Positions 1 through 10,920 of a stretch of DNA of 64,000 nt are shown here, piece after piece; the first letter of the stretch is position 1; the number at the start of each line of letters is the position of its first letter. The notes below the pieces were generated by a model. It saw only the letters and a list, made by a program, of their open reading frames with translations, had not been told where the DNA came from and did not search any database. Both the position numbers and the translations under genes were made by a program. The DNA lies in NCBI GenBank assembly GCA_958510875.1, contig OY294068.1:19076297-19140296 (forward strand), given 5' to 3'. Source of the DNA: Endomychus coccineus (taxonomy: Eukaryota > Arthropoda > Insecta > Coleoptera > Endomychidae).

Positions 1-985
1 ATTTTATTTTCACGGACAACTCAAACTGCTAGCCAAGAATTCGGTTCCCCCAATTTCTGGTATTAGAAAACTCTGACTATTTATATTTGAGCCTAAACAA
101 ACCTCTTTTCCCGGGTGGCTAAGCTCTACCCATAATTTTCTCTCGAAATCCAGTATTACTCCACTATTATTCAATTGCATAGCACGGATTATCAACAAGG
201 TGTGACGATATTATGAAATCCTTCTAAGAAGAATAGAATAGAGAGTTAATCTGATAATGAATCTTGTAAGATGAATGTTACGAATGTTGATAGGTTTTCC
301 TTTATTTCTAATATAACTATGAATTTTCTATGTTCCAGTTAAATGTGTAGTATCATATAGTTGATTCATCGATTGCAGAGTAAAATATAGTGTAAGCCGG
401 GATAACTTCCAACATAAATCTATACAACCGTGAATTATAGCGTGGCAGTTTATTTAATTAACTCGGAAGTAAATAAACTATTTCCGCGTCTTTTAACACC
501 TGCTTCCATTCTATGAAATAACAAAGACATATTCCGCAACAAAGTATCACTTTGTATCTTTCTTCATCGCGATAAATCTTCTATATGGAGTTATAACAAA
601 ACGTAATACCTGTATGGTGGATTGCGAATAAGAAATATATTTACACTTGAATAATAATAGTACGTAACTCTGTTCTTTATTAGTGATCTTATAGTGTATT
701 CACCGGGGTTTCCTCTGTATTTTTGAACGTCACCTACAGGGGTTATTCGAAAAGTTATGGAAATAAGATAAAAACAAAAGTTCTATATATATTCTGAATC
801 ATCAGAAATTTTTGTCATAAATGTAAAATTATTTTGGTAAATGTCGAATTTTGTTCATTTTTAACTAGAACACTCTGTGGTGCGATCTACACCTGACATT
901 CTTTTAATTAATTAAATATTAACTGTAATGATAGAAACTGATAGGTTAGAATATTGTAACATACATTGTTTATATTAGGATAAGT
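1..985. other. A+T-rich DNA without recognisable gene
   Basis: I see no gene, RNA or transposon motif that I can defend here. An open frame of 62 codons runs on the minus strand at 10-198, but it matches no family I recognise and could equally be a scrap of an LTR element entering from the left edge. Confidence 0.5.
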
Positions 986-1289
986 CAACATTATTCATAG
1001 ATGTAATCTAGGTCGAGAGTAAAATGAAGCTCATCAAAGAAGTGACATGAAGGGGTCTTAAGTCTATACCGCCCTAAGAACCTAACAGCACATGGCGATC
1101 CTGCTAAAGCTATGTTAAGTGGAAAATTGTATTTGTGATAAAAATGGTCAAACAGTAGTGAATGCGATAGAATTCCACAAAATGGGGAAATCAAGACCTA
1201 AGCACGCAGAAATCACTGATTCTGATTCCAATTTCATCGTCGAGCAGGAGGCAATTCAGGTACCTACTGTTTTAGACCGATTCTTTATA

Positions 1290-1670
1290 TTGTCACAATA
1301 GCAGTATGGCTCATGGTTGTGCTAAACATACGAAAAGCACATCGAAGAGGAAAAGGGTCAGTGGGCTTCAAGTCTTGTGTTAGTTGAATCATTCGCCATT
1401 TGTGGTCTGAGTAAGACCCAATTGGTGGGAACGGCGCGGTATGGACATTTTTGGAATTCCAGCTACAATTTCCCGAGCTGCTGCAATATTTTCAACCGAA
1501 AGTTTCGACCGAGTACGTGGTGGTGCATTCACGTCTTGAGCAGATCCTGTAGTTTCACATTTGCGCACAATTTTACGAACAGCTTTTTCCGTTGGGCGAT
1601 TATGTGGACCGAAGTAATTACGGATTCTGCGAAATACATTATTAAGTTTTAACGATGTAAACACGCTGCT
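1290..1670 (-). pseudogene. Tc1/mariner-like transposase, N-terminal DNA-binding fragment
   Basis: The frame starting at the Met at 1664 reads FRRIRNYFGPHNRPTEKAV, then KIVRKCETTGS, then SVENIAAAREIVAGIP, and ends in SRRS/QLGL-type residues. This is the helix-turn-helix region seen before the DDE catalytic domain of Tc1/mariner-like transposases. A stop follows LTQTTNGE; shifting frame gives MIQLTQDLKPTDP, matching the usual continuation (QLTQELKPxDH) of these proteins, so a frameshift lies near 1395. Further on (about 1020-1045, minus) FFDELHF resembles the FSDEAHF motif around the first catalytic Asp, but the intervening sequence does not align, so I do not include it. No terminal inverted repeats were found. 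It is a dead fragment; family assignment is by motif only. Confidence 0.65.
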
Positions 1671-1679
1671 CTATCACGT

Positions 1680-2580
1680 ATCGCTCCATCTTTACACTTT
1701 TACAAGCCTTGAAATGACGGAATAATGACACCCCATGATAAATACATCCCGCATAACTCCCTTCAAACGCCCTTTAGAAGTCTCAAATACCAAATAAAGT
1801 GTGAAGTACGTCCTATTCTACTTCCAAAATGTTGATCGAAACTCCTTCTCAACCTTAGAAATCAAACCTTTGACTGACCAGAACCAAGTTTTCGCAAGTC
1901 TGTTCCTTCACAGCCATACTTTTCACAGATGAACATTCATTGATTCTTGCTGCTAGCATAGGATAAGAATTCAAAGTGCTTGATGGAAAGTGCAAATTAA
2001 GCGCGAATCATTGTTACCGGGAACTCTTGACTAGCAACAACCATTCACGTTTCTGCACTGCGGCATTTTTTAATTACATTCAAAACACCCTTAATTGGCG
2101 AATATAAAACGCTGAATATTCATTTTGCAAATAATCTGTTCAAACTCGTCCATTACGATAGCTGACTTTTTCAGAATGGAACGATTTAAATTGTAAATAT
2201 ACACAGTTTGACATCGAGTTGAATATTTAAAGCGAAAAAATGTTAATTGAAACGCTTTCAGCTTTCGTTAACCACGGACTAATTATAAGAAATAATATAA
2301 CCAAGATTCGCCGTTCTGTAAGAAATGGCGTATACCTAATTAATGATTGTTTTAATTGTCATAAATATCAAATTCCCGTCTCCTTCGCCGCTTACCAAGC
2401 AACTTTAGGGAAATGCGCAGTAATTGGCATCTTGGCTTAACATAGCTGAGAAGAGAGATCTAAATGGAACGAATTATAGAGTGATTTTTTTCCGGAATCT
2501 TCGATAAAGAAGTCAGAACGTAGAGGTTCATGAATATTGTGGTTAGTACAATAACATAGAATTAATATAAAATCGGATAC
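1680..2580. other. Unassigned spacer
   Basis: No supported gene. An open frame of 66 codons at 2240-2440 (plus) has no recognisable motif and ordinary A+T-rich codon content; I treat it as chance. Confidence 0.45.
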
Positions 2581-2779
2581 ACCCTAAAACCCATGACGAA
2601 CAACTACAGACAAAACACCCGCAGTCTAAGGCTTCAGAAGGGCAAGCAACCCGTACAGGCTTTGGATCAGAGCTTTTCTTTGGCTTATGCAGTCGCTAAA
2701 TCTTTTCTGAGTATAGTTTGCCAAAATAATATTTGCCTCAGTCCTAGAAGTTCTATCCAGCGAGAGATCTCTCGTTGTT

Positions 2780-3890
2780 TACTTCTTTTTTGAGTTATTC
2801 GAGTATTGGTTGGCGCTTATCCCGCAGAAGGGTTTTGGTCCCAAAAATGGTAATTCGGGCCCTTTTTTTGCGAGTGTGTCCGGGAGGGCTACTGCATTGT
2901 TCTTGCTTAGTTCGCTTCGTTTCTCTAAGCATGGCCAGAATATTTCGGAACTGGTTACATATGAGTTGAGCACATTGATGACTATTTCTTGTTTACGGAA
3001 CTCTCTTTCTATATTGAATGAACACATTTTCTTATAGCGTGAATTTCCTTCTGGGAAATGTTCGAGGATTTGCCAAAGCTTTCAGAGTATTCGGTTCCAA
3101 ACAACAGAAGGGATTAGAAGGAGTATGTCTCCTTCTAATTCCTTCTGTTGTTCTAGAGCCATCAGTATACCATTCAATAGCCTTTCTTTTGAGTCTTGGG
3201 ATGATATTTTTGTCCCATCCGCTTTTGCGACTTAGCATCGTGTTAAATTCCTTCACGAAGTTGTACCTCTTTTCCATCTTATCTCGGACATGTCCCAGGC
3301 CTGCTGATTTACAGGTAGGGGTCCATACTTAAGTTTGGTGATTCCCTCTCCAGTCAATCTATATTTTTCCCTTATCGCCATGCTTTCCACTACCATATGG
3401 GGCGTGAAGTTTGGGATTACTTCTATTGCAACTGTTGGATTTATTCTCATGGCACCTATTATGCATACATGTGCTATTATTTGGATCTTCGATAGATTTA
3501 TCTTTGATCTAACCCGATTAGTTCTGCTATCATTGCTCCAAAAGTGATGATCTGTTTCACTATTGCCGTGTACATGCACAGCAGGGCACTCGGGTTTAGT
3601 CGCCAGTTTGTTCCGGCAAAGCTTCTGCACGCCATTAGGAATTCTATGGATTTGATAGATATCTCTTGTTTCAGATGAATTTGGTTATCTACTATGATTC
3701 CCAGATTTTTAGCTTCTGACTTCCATTCAATAACGCTCTCATCAAATTCGATGGTTTTGAGGTTAAGATTCCATTTGGTTTTGGAGGGGTTAACGTTAAG
3801 TCCCATCGATTGGCACCAATGTTTAGTGTATTCGAGGCCTCTTTGAACTATATCCCAGAGGATATTCTTGAAATGACTACGTTGCCAGCG
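2780..3890 (-). pseudogene. RNase H-bearing non-LTR retrotransposon (LINE), 3' part of ORF2
   Basis: Read on the minus strand this is the end of a reverse transcriptase followed by RNase H. RT side (about 3890-3330): GLNVNPSKT, KNLGIIVDNQIHL, CRSFAGTNWRLNPSALLCMY, then IQIIAHVCIIGAMRINPT, the standard LINE thumb region. RNase H side: EWYTDGSRT near 3165 carries the first catalytic Asp; LPDTLAKKGPELPFLGP and KPFCGIS (about 2880-2800) are the C-terminal RNase H region and the 'GPEPFCGI' tail found in I/LOA/R1-like LINEs. At least three frameshifts break the frame (near 3500, 3270 and 3030). The 5' side stops at about 3890, where it abuts a tRNA-like sequence. Related LINE copies lie at 24.0-25.7 kb and 62.7-63.9 kb. 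Confidence 0.8.
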
Positions 3891-3904
3891 TAACTCTATG
3901 TCAA

Positions 3905-4030
3905 GGTATCCACTTAAGTGATAAGGCCACTCTCCCTTGTGAGCATTCAATGGCTAGAGATGTGGGTTCGAGTCACACCTATTATTTAATTTTCACCTTC
4001 ATTTATCTTGATAATCCTATATCAGATAAT
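3905..4030 (+). repeat. tRNA-derived SINE-like repeat, copy 1
   Basis: GATAAGGC (box A-like, as in Ser/Leu tRNAs) is followed about 45 bases later by GTGGGTTCGAGTCACAC, a TpsiC-arm-like sequence with 4 of 5 stem pairs and a TTCGAGT loop (box B). The tail TTTATCTTGATAATC recurs after a better preserved T arm at 11,575, so the two loci belong to one repeat family. A functional tRNA is ruled out because no acceptor stem can be formed. Confidence 0.5.
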
Positions 4031-4910
4031 GGTCTAATATTTTCACTTCTTCACGTTTGGAATAATGTTCAATGAAAATCAACCAAGAGAAGATCTCTTT
4101 ATCATCGTGAAATGATGCCGTTAGAAACCCTTGACTCGGTAATATAATCATGTTCAGTTTCAATCATACAAGATCAAAGACGGGTTACTCCATTTACATA
4201 TTTGACAGAAAGGAAATAACCAGTGTTAATAAAATTACGGGACCTCATAGACGCATTTCTCATCTTTATTGAAGCGAACTGGGAGAGTAGAAACTCTAAA
4301 CATTTCGAATCATCAATTAGGGAAATACTAATTATTTCAGCACCGAGAAATGTCGCCTTGTTTGAGAATAGAGCGCTCTAAGATAGAGTTTATTTACAGC
4401 CTTCCGGGGGTACAATAAGTATAAAGCTTCACCTAACTCGAGCATATTTAGTTAAAATTATAATCGTTCTAAATACTCAACAAGAAAGCCGAGAAATGAC
4501 TAGAGGGATAAAATTTATTCCACAGATGCCAAGTTATTAAATAGAATATAAAATACAACATGAAGCATGTTGTGAATTCAATTATCACCATTCAATAGTT
4601 GAATATTCATTGAAGCGCAGCGAGCGCAGCTTTCTTAGCACGACTCTTATAGGAAAATTATACAAACATGATATTTCTGTGATTATTCTACCGATTAATA
4701 TGAGATTCCATAAAGTTTATAGAATGGACCTAAGCGGATTTTTTGGCGGAAACAGATAGTCGTCTTAAGGCGAGTTCTCAGTGCTGTTTTGCTTCTCACG
4801 TCGCACGTCTCGCACTCGGATTGTTAACGCGAAATTCAAAACTGATGGACTGCTTTTTGTATTGCATTTATTGTTGTCAATGAAGTTATGTCGGGAAGTC
4901 TGCATTTAGC
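4031..4910. other. Unassigned spacer
   Basis: A+T-rich sequence. A short purine-pyrimidine repeat (AGCGCAGCGAGCGCAGC, about 4615-4632) is the only eye-catching feature. No coding motif is seen. Confidence 0.45.
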
Positions 4911-5011
4911 AATTTAGCATATTAATTGAGTAAAGTATAATATATTATATGCATATTTATTGAAAATTCTTGGCTTCCAGATGGATGCCGAGACACAATA
5001 GCACGACTTGA

Positions 5012-5054
5012 TGCCTACGTTTTACCAACCATTACAGGTGGCATCTTCAGGGCA
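5012..5054 (-). ncRNA. Hammerhead ribozyme-like motif of PLE family A (left arm)
   Basis: Minus strand: TGCC, then CTGAAGA (matches the CUGANGA core), an extra T, stem II GCCACC/GGT.T.GGT around TGTAAT, then AAAA where functional hammerheads have GAAA. Next comes a two-base loop (CG) closed by an A-T pair, the cleavage triplet GTA, and GGCA, which pairs with the opening TGCC (stem I). The architecture is complete, but the first base of the GAAA box is changed, so I expect little or no activity. Confidence 0.4.
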
Positions 5055-5357
5055 GGCTTGAGGCTTGAACTGAAACTGATTCTTCTGGTTTTCTGTAGCG
5101 GTATTTATTGTGGAAAAAAATTAACGCTACATAGTTCACCGCCTTTATTCCGGTGCTTAACCCCGTTCTGGCACGTGACGCTGCCGTTGTGTAATCATGT
5201 GCGGAGTGGAATTTTCAAGGATGGGTTTCCAAATGTTGAGAAGGTAATATCCTGAGTCACGGCTTAGATTATTTAAGATTATTTTAGATTATTCGAATGT
5301 TTCAGGATTTCTTTCGCTTCAAGAATTTTCCGATGATAGAAGTTTGGGGCTCGGGCT

Positions 5358-6335
5358 ATGATGATCAGAATTTTCGAAAAGCATTTGATGATTAGATTCA
5401 AACTTATGTTATTAGATTATCATCACCAAATCAATTCATATAAACTCCTACCAAAAATTACATCCCTTTCATGGAACGTTCAGTTTCACAAGTCATCCGT
5501 CATTCTTCCGTTCCTGATCCAGATGAGAAATTTCTTATCCCTAAAGTTCATAAGCCCTAAGACCAATGGACCGATTGTCAGCATTATCAGATCCCCTACT
5601 TATAACCTCCCTAGATATCTGTCATCATTTCCAAACCTCTTGTAGATAATTCCAACAATTTTATCCTGAATTCCTTTCATTTCGTTGAAGAAGAAGAATG
5701 TCAACCCTAAAAGTTAACTCAGGCGATTCGCTCATGAACTTTGACTTCGAATCACTCTTCACTGAAGTTCTTATTTCAGACACCTTTTCTCAACAGTCAC
5801 CTGACAAAAAAATGCAATAGACTTACTTCCGTTAATTGATTTTTGCCTATCTTCCACATATTTTCTGTACGATGACAAGTTTTACGAGCAGTCCTCGGGA
5901 GCTGCTATGGGTTCCCCACTTTCTCCGGTCATAGCTAATATCTTCATGGAAACTTTTGAGCAAGATGCTATTAACTGTTCTACTCTCAAGCGGAAATGTT
6001 GGTTTAGCTATCTCAACGACATTTTTGTAGTTTGACAACTTTATTGCAATAAACGTGTCCCCTTCTTCAACCATTTAAATACATTACATCCCAATGTTGG
6101 ATGTTGAATCGAAAGGTTCACTCCCGTTCTTAGATGCATCAGTTATTCGACAGACTGACGATACTTTTGGACATTATGTTAATCGAAAATCCACTCATAC
6201 CGATAGATATCTTATTTGTCTTTCCCACCACCACCCTGCCCAAAAGCAATCTGTCATAAATTCCATGGTCCACAGAACAGTAAACTTATCCCAACCTCAA
6301 TCCTCAAAATCATCTGAACGTAGCATTGAAAACTC
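5358..6335 (+). pseudogene. PLE family A reverse transcriptase
   Basis: Pieces of one RT lie in order in different frames. KTNGPIVSIIRSPTYNLPRY (about 5560-5620) is the N-terminal RT block of PLEs. NFDFESLFTEV (about 5735-5765) is motif A with its catalytic Asp. SSGAAMGSPLSPVIANIFME (about 5895-5955) is motif B. CWFSYLNDIFVV (about 6000-6030) is motif C, where the usual YVDD is YLND. Then LPFLDASVIRQ and a THTDRYL / SHHHPAQKQSVI block (6120-6290) give the characteristic PLE segment after the RT core. Several frameshifts and stops are present. The RT stops at about 6335, where a different PLE begins; its own endonuclease resumes after 7100. Confidence 0.8.
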
Positions 6336-7000
6336 AATAGACCTTGTTGGAAAAATTGACTCTATCAACATCTCGTCTAACAATAAAATAATTCCCTTTG
6401 ACATTTGTAACATGTTTTAGGACTTCAATCGATATTATTAACAGTAGTAAACTCAATCAATTAATTCGACATGAATTACTTCTATGTACTGAATTTTGTA
6501 TCATTCGAAACTATTTTCAATTTGAACTATCATTTTTCATTCAACCGGACGGTACTCCAATGGGTGCGCCCCTCTCAGCCCGTTTCTGGCAGAAATTTCT
6601 ATTCTTGAAAATAAAATTTTCGGATCACACCTTACTAGGAGCATATAATTTTCTGGCATAGATATGTAGATCATGTTTCAACATGTTTGGAAGGGACAAA
6701 TAGACAACAAGATAATTTTCCCTCATTTCTGAATTCAATCCAATCAAAAAAAAAACTGTGCAGTAGAAACTGAAATAAGCAATTCTATAAACTTTTTAGA
6801 TTTACCACTCACAGGAACAGATACCAAAATTTCTTTCAATATTTATCAGAAAAATACTTATTCGGATATTATTATCCCGTCAGATTAGTTTAATCCTACA
6901 TCAAATAAAGTGGCTGCCTTTCATTCAGTGAAATTCAATACCATTGTCACAATCGAATTTTCATCAGGAACAAATCCCAGTAAATAATTGTTATTCATCC
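6336..7000 (+). pseudogene. Nested fragment of a second PLE reverse transcriptase
   Basis: A second RT catalytic core appears after the family A RT has already passed its motif C. It has IIPFDICNMF (motif A, about 6385-6420), FFIQPDGTPMGAPLSA (motif B, about 6535-6582), RYVDH in place of YVDD (motif C, about 6660-6674), then SINFLDL and FNIYQKNTYSDIIIP. The residues differ clearly from family A, so this is insertion of, or recombination with, another PLE lineage. Frame breaks occur near 6420, 6660 and in the A-run at about 6747. Its own ends were not resolved. Confidence 0.7.
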
Positions 7001-7139
7001 CAAATAATTTCTAAATTAATCAACAATATTAATATTTCATTGAGCAATATAATATATATGTGTTCGAAAGAAATACACTGAGCCTAAAATTTCAAATTAA
7101 CCTGGAACACAACCCCTCCTCCTCCAACCAATATCCACT

Positions 7140-7560
7140 GCCTACCTCCCATATATTGGAACTATAACACATCGAATTTTCAAAATCCTTAAGAAGCATT
7201 TCTTCACACTTTAAAAAATATTTCAGTTCTACAAACCTATCGGAGATCACCTTCCTCCTCTTCATTCAGAAGGTCTTTACAGCATTCCCTGTTCTTGCAG
7301 TGAAGTCTACATTGGTGAAACAGGTCGTATAGTAGCTACCCGTGTGAAAGATCCTGATCACTGTACAAGGTTTCGTGACACCATTAGAGCTGCCCTTGTG
7401 GATCATGAGTTTGAATGAAATCATCAAATTCTTTTGGAAAATAATGAAATCCTAGCCCGAGCACCAAACTTCTTTTCACGAAATATTCTTGACGCGATAG
7501 ATAATCTAAGCATCCGAATAATCTAAGCCTTCCCAACATTTGGAAACCCATTCTGGAAAA
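7140..7560 (+). pseudogene. PLE family A GIY-YIG endonuclease domain
   Basis: GLYSIPCSCSEVYIGETGR (about 7270-7328) is the GIY-YIG core of PLE endonucleases with the CxC insert typical of the family. Downstream, ALVDHEFE, ILARAPNFFSRNILDAID and NLSIRI follow in order; the Glu of the helix preceding the C-terminal part is replaced by Asp here. Upstream, LPTSHILELITHRIFKILKK is the linker normally preceding GIY-YIG. The domain makes the nick used to prime PLE reverse transcription. An in-frame stop after HEFE and flanking frameshifts make it non-functional. An inverted copy of its C-terminus lies at 5200-5357. Confidence 0.8.
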
Positions 7561-7715
7561 TTCCACTTCGCACATGATCACCCAACGGGCAGGGTCGGTT
7601 TCCAGAATGCAGTCAACCATCGAAATAAAGTGAACTGAGTAGCGTGAAGGTTTTTTCTCACAATAGATACCACTACAGAAACCGAAAGAATCAGTTTCAG
7701 TTCAAGCCTCAAGCC

Positions 7716-7762
7716 TACCCTGAAGATGCCACCTGTAATGGTTAGCAAAACGTAGAGGCATC
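7716..7762 (+). ncRNA. Hammerhead ribozyme-like motif of PLE family A (right arm)
   Basis: This is the plus-strand counterpart of the motif at 5012-5054: CTGAAGA, extra T, GCCACC-loop-GGT stem, AAAA box, CG loop, GTA. Here the 3' strand of stem I is broken by an extra AG (GTAGAGGC) and stem II is weaker. It is a decayed copy. Confidence 0.35.
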
Positions 7763-7866
7763 AAGTCCTACTATTGTGACTCGGCATCTATCCGTAAGCC
7801 AAGAATTTTCAATAAATATGCATATAATATATTATACTTTGCTCAATTAATATGCTAAGCTAAATT

Positions 7867-8310
7867 GTTTGGCAAATATCCAAATTTTAAACAAACATAA
7901 CTTCTGATTTGATATTTCCCAATTACCTGTGTAAATGAGTGATTCCCTTGCATTTCGGATTTAATATAATTATCGAGGTGGAAGTGAGTAGCACCCACTC
8001 ATTCTGCTTCGCGAGATATTCCTATGCGAACGTCGTCATCTACAATTAAGTAGATTGACGCTGATGCATTGTAACGACGAAGGTCTACGGTCTACTCCAG
8101 TTTTGAATAAACATGACGGATTAGTGAATTTGATTATTATGCCTTTGCATTATTATCTCAAGCATGTTTTTGCTTGTTTAGAACAAGTCAGTAACCATTA
8201 TTCGGGATATTGTTGTAATTTGCATTCCAATTACGACGACAACATCCATATTTTCGTACAAAATCAGTTCATTCATGTTCATAACAATGGAAGTAATTGA
8301 TTACGCACAA
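7867..8310. other. Unassigned spacer
   Basis: An 81-codon open frame at 8055-8300 (plus) shows no recognisable motif. Nothing else is visible between the end of the PLE and the repeat unit that starts at 8311. Confidence 0.4.
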
Positions 8311-8980
8311 ACCCACACAAGTGTTGTGTGATAATCTGGTATATTGTTTGAATATTTACTGTTCGTATATACCGTTTGTTGAGTTGGATATTCAACAAGA
8401 GCACACACTTGTGATAACGTTTACCAATGCTACTAATTTAATATATTCATGTATAGTTCAATAAATAATGTCGGTAACATCCACGATGAAATATATTCTT
8501 TGATACTAGATCAATCGACAAGAAACTACTTGTATTTCATTTAAAAGCCCTTCAACGACAAAGGTATACAGTTTTCGTCAAGGTTAAGTTAGTATTCAAA
8601 ACGTTATTTCTATTTGCTTATAATGATTGTTCATTCATTGTTCAAACAATAAATAACACTTAATATAAATTTGAACGACGGGTGTTTGAAATTTTCAAAT
8701 CGGTTCAATGAATTCGTAAATGCATATTTTTCATGCTAATACGAATCCAAGAGCTTCTTTTTCTATCAAACTTTTCTCTGTACCTCTAAGTCATCTGTAA
8801 GCATGATGGAATACTTTCATAAACCCATCTTGAAATTTATGAAAAATGCATGCGCCCATACCACTGTTAGATGCATCAGCTGCTAGTACAATCGGATGTT
8901 GAACTCTCAATGAGGTTGAGAAAGAGGTACGGGTCGCTGGAGGATGTCTGCAGGGTGTACTATCACCTCTGCTGTGGAGG
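8311..8980 (+). repeat. Chimeric repeat unit, copy 1 (gypsy RNase H joined to LINE RT)
   Basis: About 670 bp that recurs in direct orientation at 9949-10605 with substitutions and small indels. The unit opens with ACACAAGTGTTGTGTGATAA and ends in CCTCTGCTGTGGAG. Its right part contains, back to back, a minus-strand gypsy RNase H scrap and a plus-strand LINE RT scrap. Because both copies share this junction, the chimera existed before it was copied. The left 350 bp may be an LTR but I could not show TG...CA ends. Confidence 0.65.
8795..8905 (-). pseudogene. Ty3/gypsy RNase H fragment
   Basis: The minus strand encodes HPIVLAADASNSGMGACIF followed by HKFQDGFMKVFHHAYR. This is the hallmark N-terminal part of Ty3/gypsy RNase H (DAS..G.GAVL...DG...i..ASR), with its first catalytic Asp in ADAS. 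Only about 37 codons survive. A more decayed copy with DGSNSGIGA lies at about 10,440-10,530 in the second repeat unit. Confidence 0.65.
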
Positions 8981-8985
8981 TTTGA
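8905..8985 (+). pseudogene. LINE reverse transcriptase scrap (motif B region)
   Basis: GGCLQGVLSPLLWRFDL corresponds to the GCPQGGVLSPLLW block of Jockey/R1-type LINE RTs. It is truncated after about 25 codons. The second repeat copy continues much further into the same RT (10,540-10,920). Confidence 0.5.
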
Positions 8986-9948
8986 TTTGGGAACTCTTTC
9001 AGTAAAATTGTATATTTCGAAACGTATGAAAAATGACAACTTCCAAAAGAAAAGTTCATCTCCCCCACATATGTCTGTGATTCCCTTATTCAATATTGTA
9101 CCGGGTCTTATTGTTTACGTACTACTAACATTCTGGATATTCAAAAACAGAGAATGAAACAATACTCTATGGAAAACTTACTCTGGAATCATGGGAAGAT
9201 ATTCCACTGTCAGGATTCGTCTGCGAAGATAGCTCTTGGAGTGAAAACAGATCGGATATACGTTAACTTTTAACGCTTTATGAGTTTGAGAATTTATCAG
9301 GATCTTATTAATTAACAACTGACAACTGTTTTCAAACTTGTGGCGTTGGTACATCCAGAATAAATATCTCAGTTAGATTCTCAAATCTCTGCCATAATAT
9401 AAGATATCATAGTAGACAATATGATTGTAGAATATGGAACAAACACTTCCTGTAGCATTAGCCCGACCCTTGTTCCCGTTATCAAATTGGTTTAAAAAAA
9501 TTGTTCCCACAATTCATGTACATTTAAGCTGTATATTAATAGCGTAGTGTGAAGGGGTGTCGGGATTTCGATAGAGGGAGATAAAGAAGGTAGAGTGGTG
9601 ATTGAGGTATCGCTCGAAACGTTCTAGACTGTAGTTGTACTGAAATCTCTGACAATTGAAAAAAGTTTGGCTAGGATAGGCCATTGCAAATTAGGAAAAA
9701 GCGCGCAACTGTCAACACTGAGATGTATCGCTGGTGGTAGACCGCTAAGTCGGCTGCAGTACGTCTAGTTATAGTTAATATAGAATAAGCGATCTAATAG
9801 ATTGGGCGAATCCAACAGGATCTGCTAGTGAATAACAAGCTTAGCCTGTTGTTATTGTTTAATCAAATAATTTCACACACCTCACGTTTTCGAGATAAAC
9901 CGTATTCCCTATTACACCGGAAGTCGTTTTATGAAATGAATAACTCAC
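8986..9948. other. Spacer between the two chimeric repeat copies
   Basis: About 960 bp present only once. No coding motif. The higher-GC stretch at about 9540-9800, with GGTGTCGGGATTTCG and a TA-rich surround, might be LTR-derived, but nothing proves it. Confidence 0.35.
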
Positions 9949-10605
9949 ACACAAGTGTGGTGTGATAATCCGGTATTTTGTTTGAATATTTACTGTTCGT
10001 AAATACCGTTTGTTGAGTTGGGTATCCATCACAAGTGCAAACTTGTGCAAACTTTTACCATTGCTAGAAAATGTATACTAACTTAATATATCCATGTATA
10101 GTTCAGTAAATAATGTCGGTAACATCCATGATGAAATATATTCTGTGATACTGGACTAATCGACAAGAAACTTCTTGTATTTCATTAAGAAACCCATAAT
10201 AATGGTATATAGTTTTCGTCAACGTTAAGTTAGTATTTAAAAATTATTCCTATTTGTTCATAATGAAACAAATTCTAAGACAATTTACATACATTTGAAC
10301 GATTTGCATTTGAAATTTTCAAATCGGTTCAATGAATTCGTAAATGCATATATTGTTTAAGCGAATACGAGAGCAAGAGCTTCTCTTTCTATCTAGCTAT
10401 GCTTTTTGTCTGTGTCTGTGAGAGACCTGGAAGCATGATAGAATGCTTTCATAGACCCATCTTGGAATTCATGAAAAATGCACCAATACCACTATTAGAT
10501 CCATCAGTTGCTATTACAATGGGATATTGAACTCTCAATGAGGTTGAGAAAGAGGTACGGGTCATTGAAGGATGTTCGTAGGGAGTGTACTGTCACCTCT
10601 GCTGT
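9949..10605 (+). repeat. Chimeric repeat unit, copy 2
   Basis: Direct repeat of 8311-8980, offset 1.64 kb, with the same gypsy/LINE junction. A third, short piece of the unit (ATCAGTTCAATGAATTCGTA and neighbours) reappears at about 10,924-10,972 just after the LINE scrap. Confidence 0.65.
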
Positions 10606-10920
10606 GGAGTCTGATGATGGAAGAACTTCTAATACTCCTTGAGAGTAAAGGATTCTGCGTAATCGGATATGCACAATAACATATATGATGCAGCAAGCAC
10701 TGAACACCGTGGAAAAATGGTGCAACAAGGAAGGACTCAAAGTGAATCCCTCGAAAGTAACCGTTGTACCTTTCACGAGGAGATAGGACATTGGAAACAA
10801 ACAAGACTCAGTTTAGTATGGGGAAAATATACAGATAAAGGACACGGTCAAGTACCTTGGAGTAAGCGTAGATAAAAGGCTGGCCTTTGGAAAGCATCTG
10901 GAGAAAACCACTGGGTGTAC
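10540..10920 (+). pseudogene. LINE reverse transcriptase fragment (motifs B-D)
   Basis: In shifting frames: SPLLWSLMMEELLILLESKG (motif B tail), FCVIGYA followed by a lesion where the catalytic ADD should be, then QQALNTVEKWCNKEGLKVN with PSKVTVVPFTRR, and KYLGVSVDKRLAFGKHLEK. This is the fingers/thumb order of Jockey/R1-like LINE RTs. The FADD box is destroyed (GYAQ then stop), so it is inactive. It follows directly on the chimeric repeat and ends at a third mini-copy of that repeat. Confidence 0.7.

Larger units (their letters stand above)
4911..7866 (+). mobile_element. Penelope-like element, family A, with inverted terminal repeats
   Basis: Both ends carry the same sequence in opposite orientation: TAGCATATTAATTGAG...GAAAATTCTTGGC at about 4915-4975, and its complement at about 7795-7857. 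The similarity continues inward through the hammerhead-like motif and into antisense endonuclease C-terminus, so the left arm (4911-5357) is an inverted copy of the 3' end. The plus-strand body holds a broken reverse transcriptase (5358-6335), a nested foreign PLE piece (6336-7000) and a GIY-YIG endonuclease (7140-7560). Inverted pseudo-LTRs (pLTRs) are characteristic of PLEs. Every coding part has stops and frameshifts, so this copy is inactive. Confidence 0.8.

Noticed and set aside
10..198. 62-codon minus-strand open frame at the window edge
   Set aside because: No recognisable domain; too short to call with the left context missing.
991..1194. Minus-strand frame with FFDELHF resembling the FSDEAHF motif of Tc1/mariner transposases
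   Set aside because: Only seven residues fit and the surrounding sequence does not; kept out of the transposase call.
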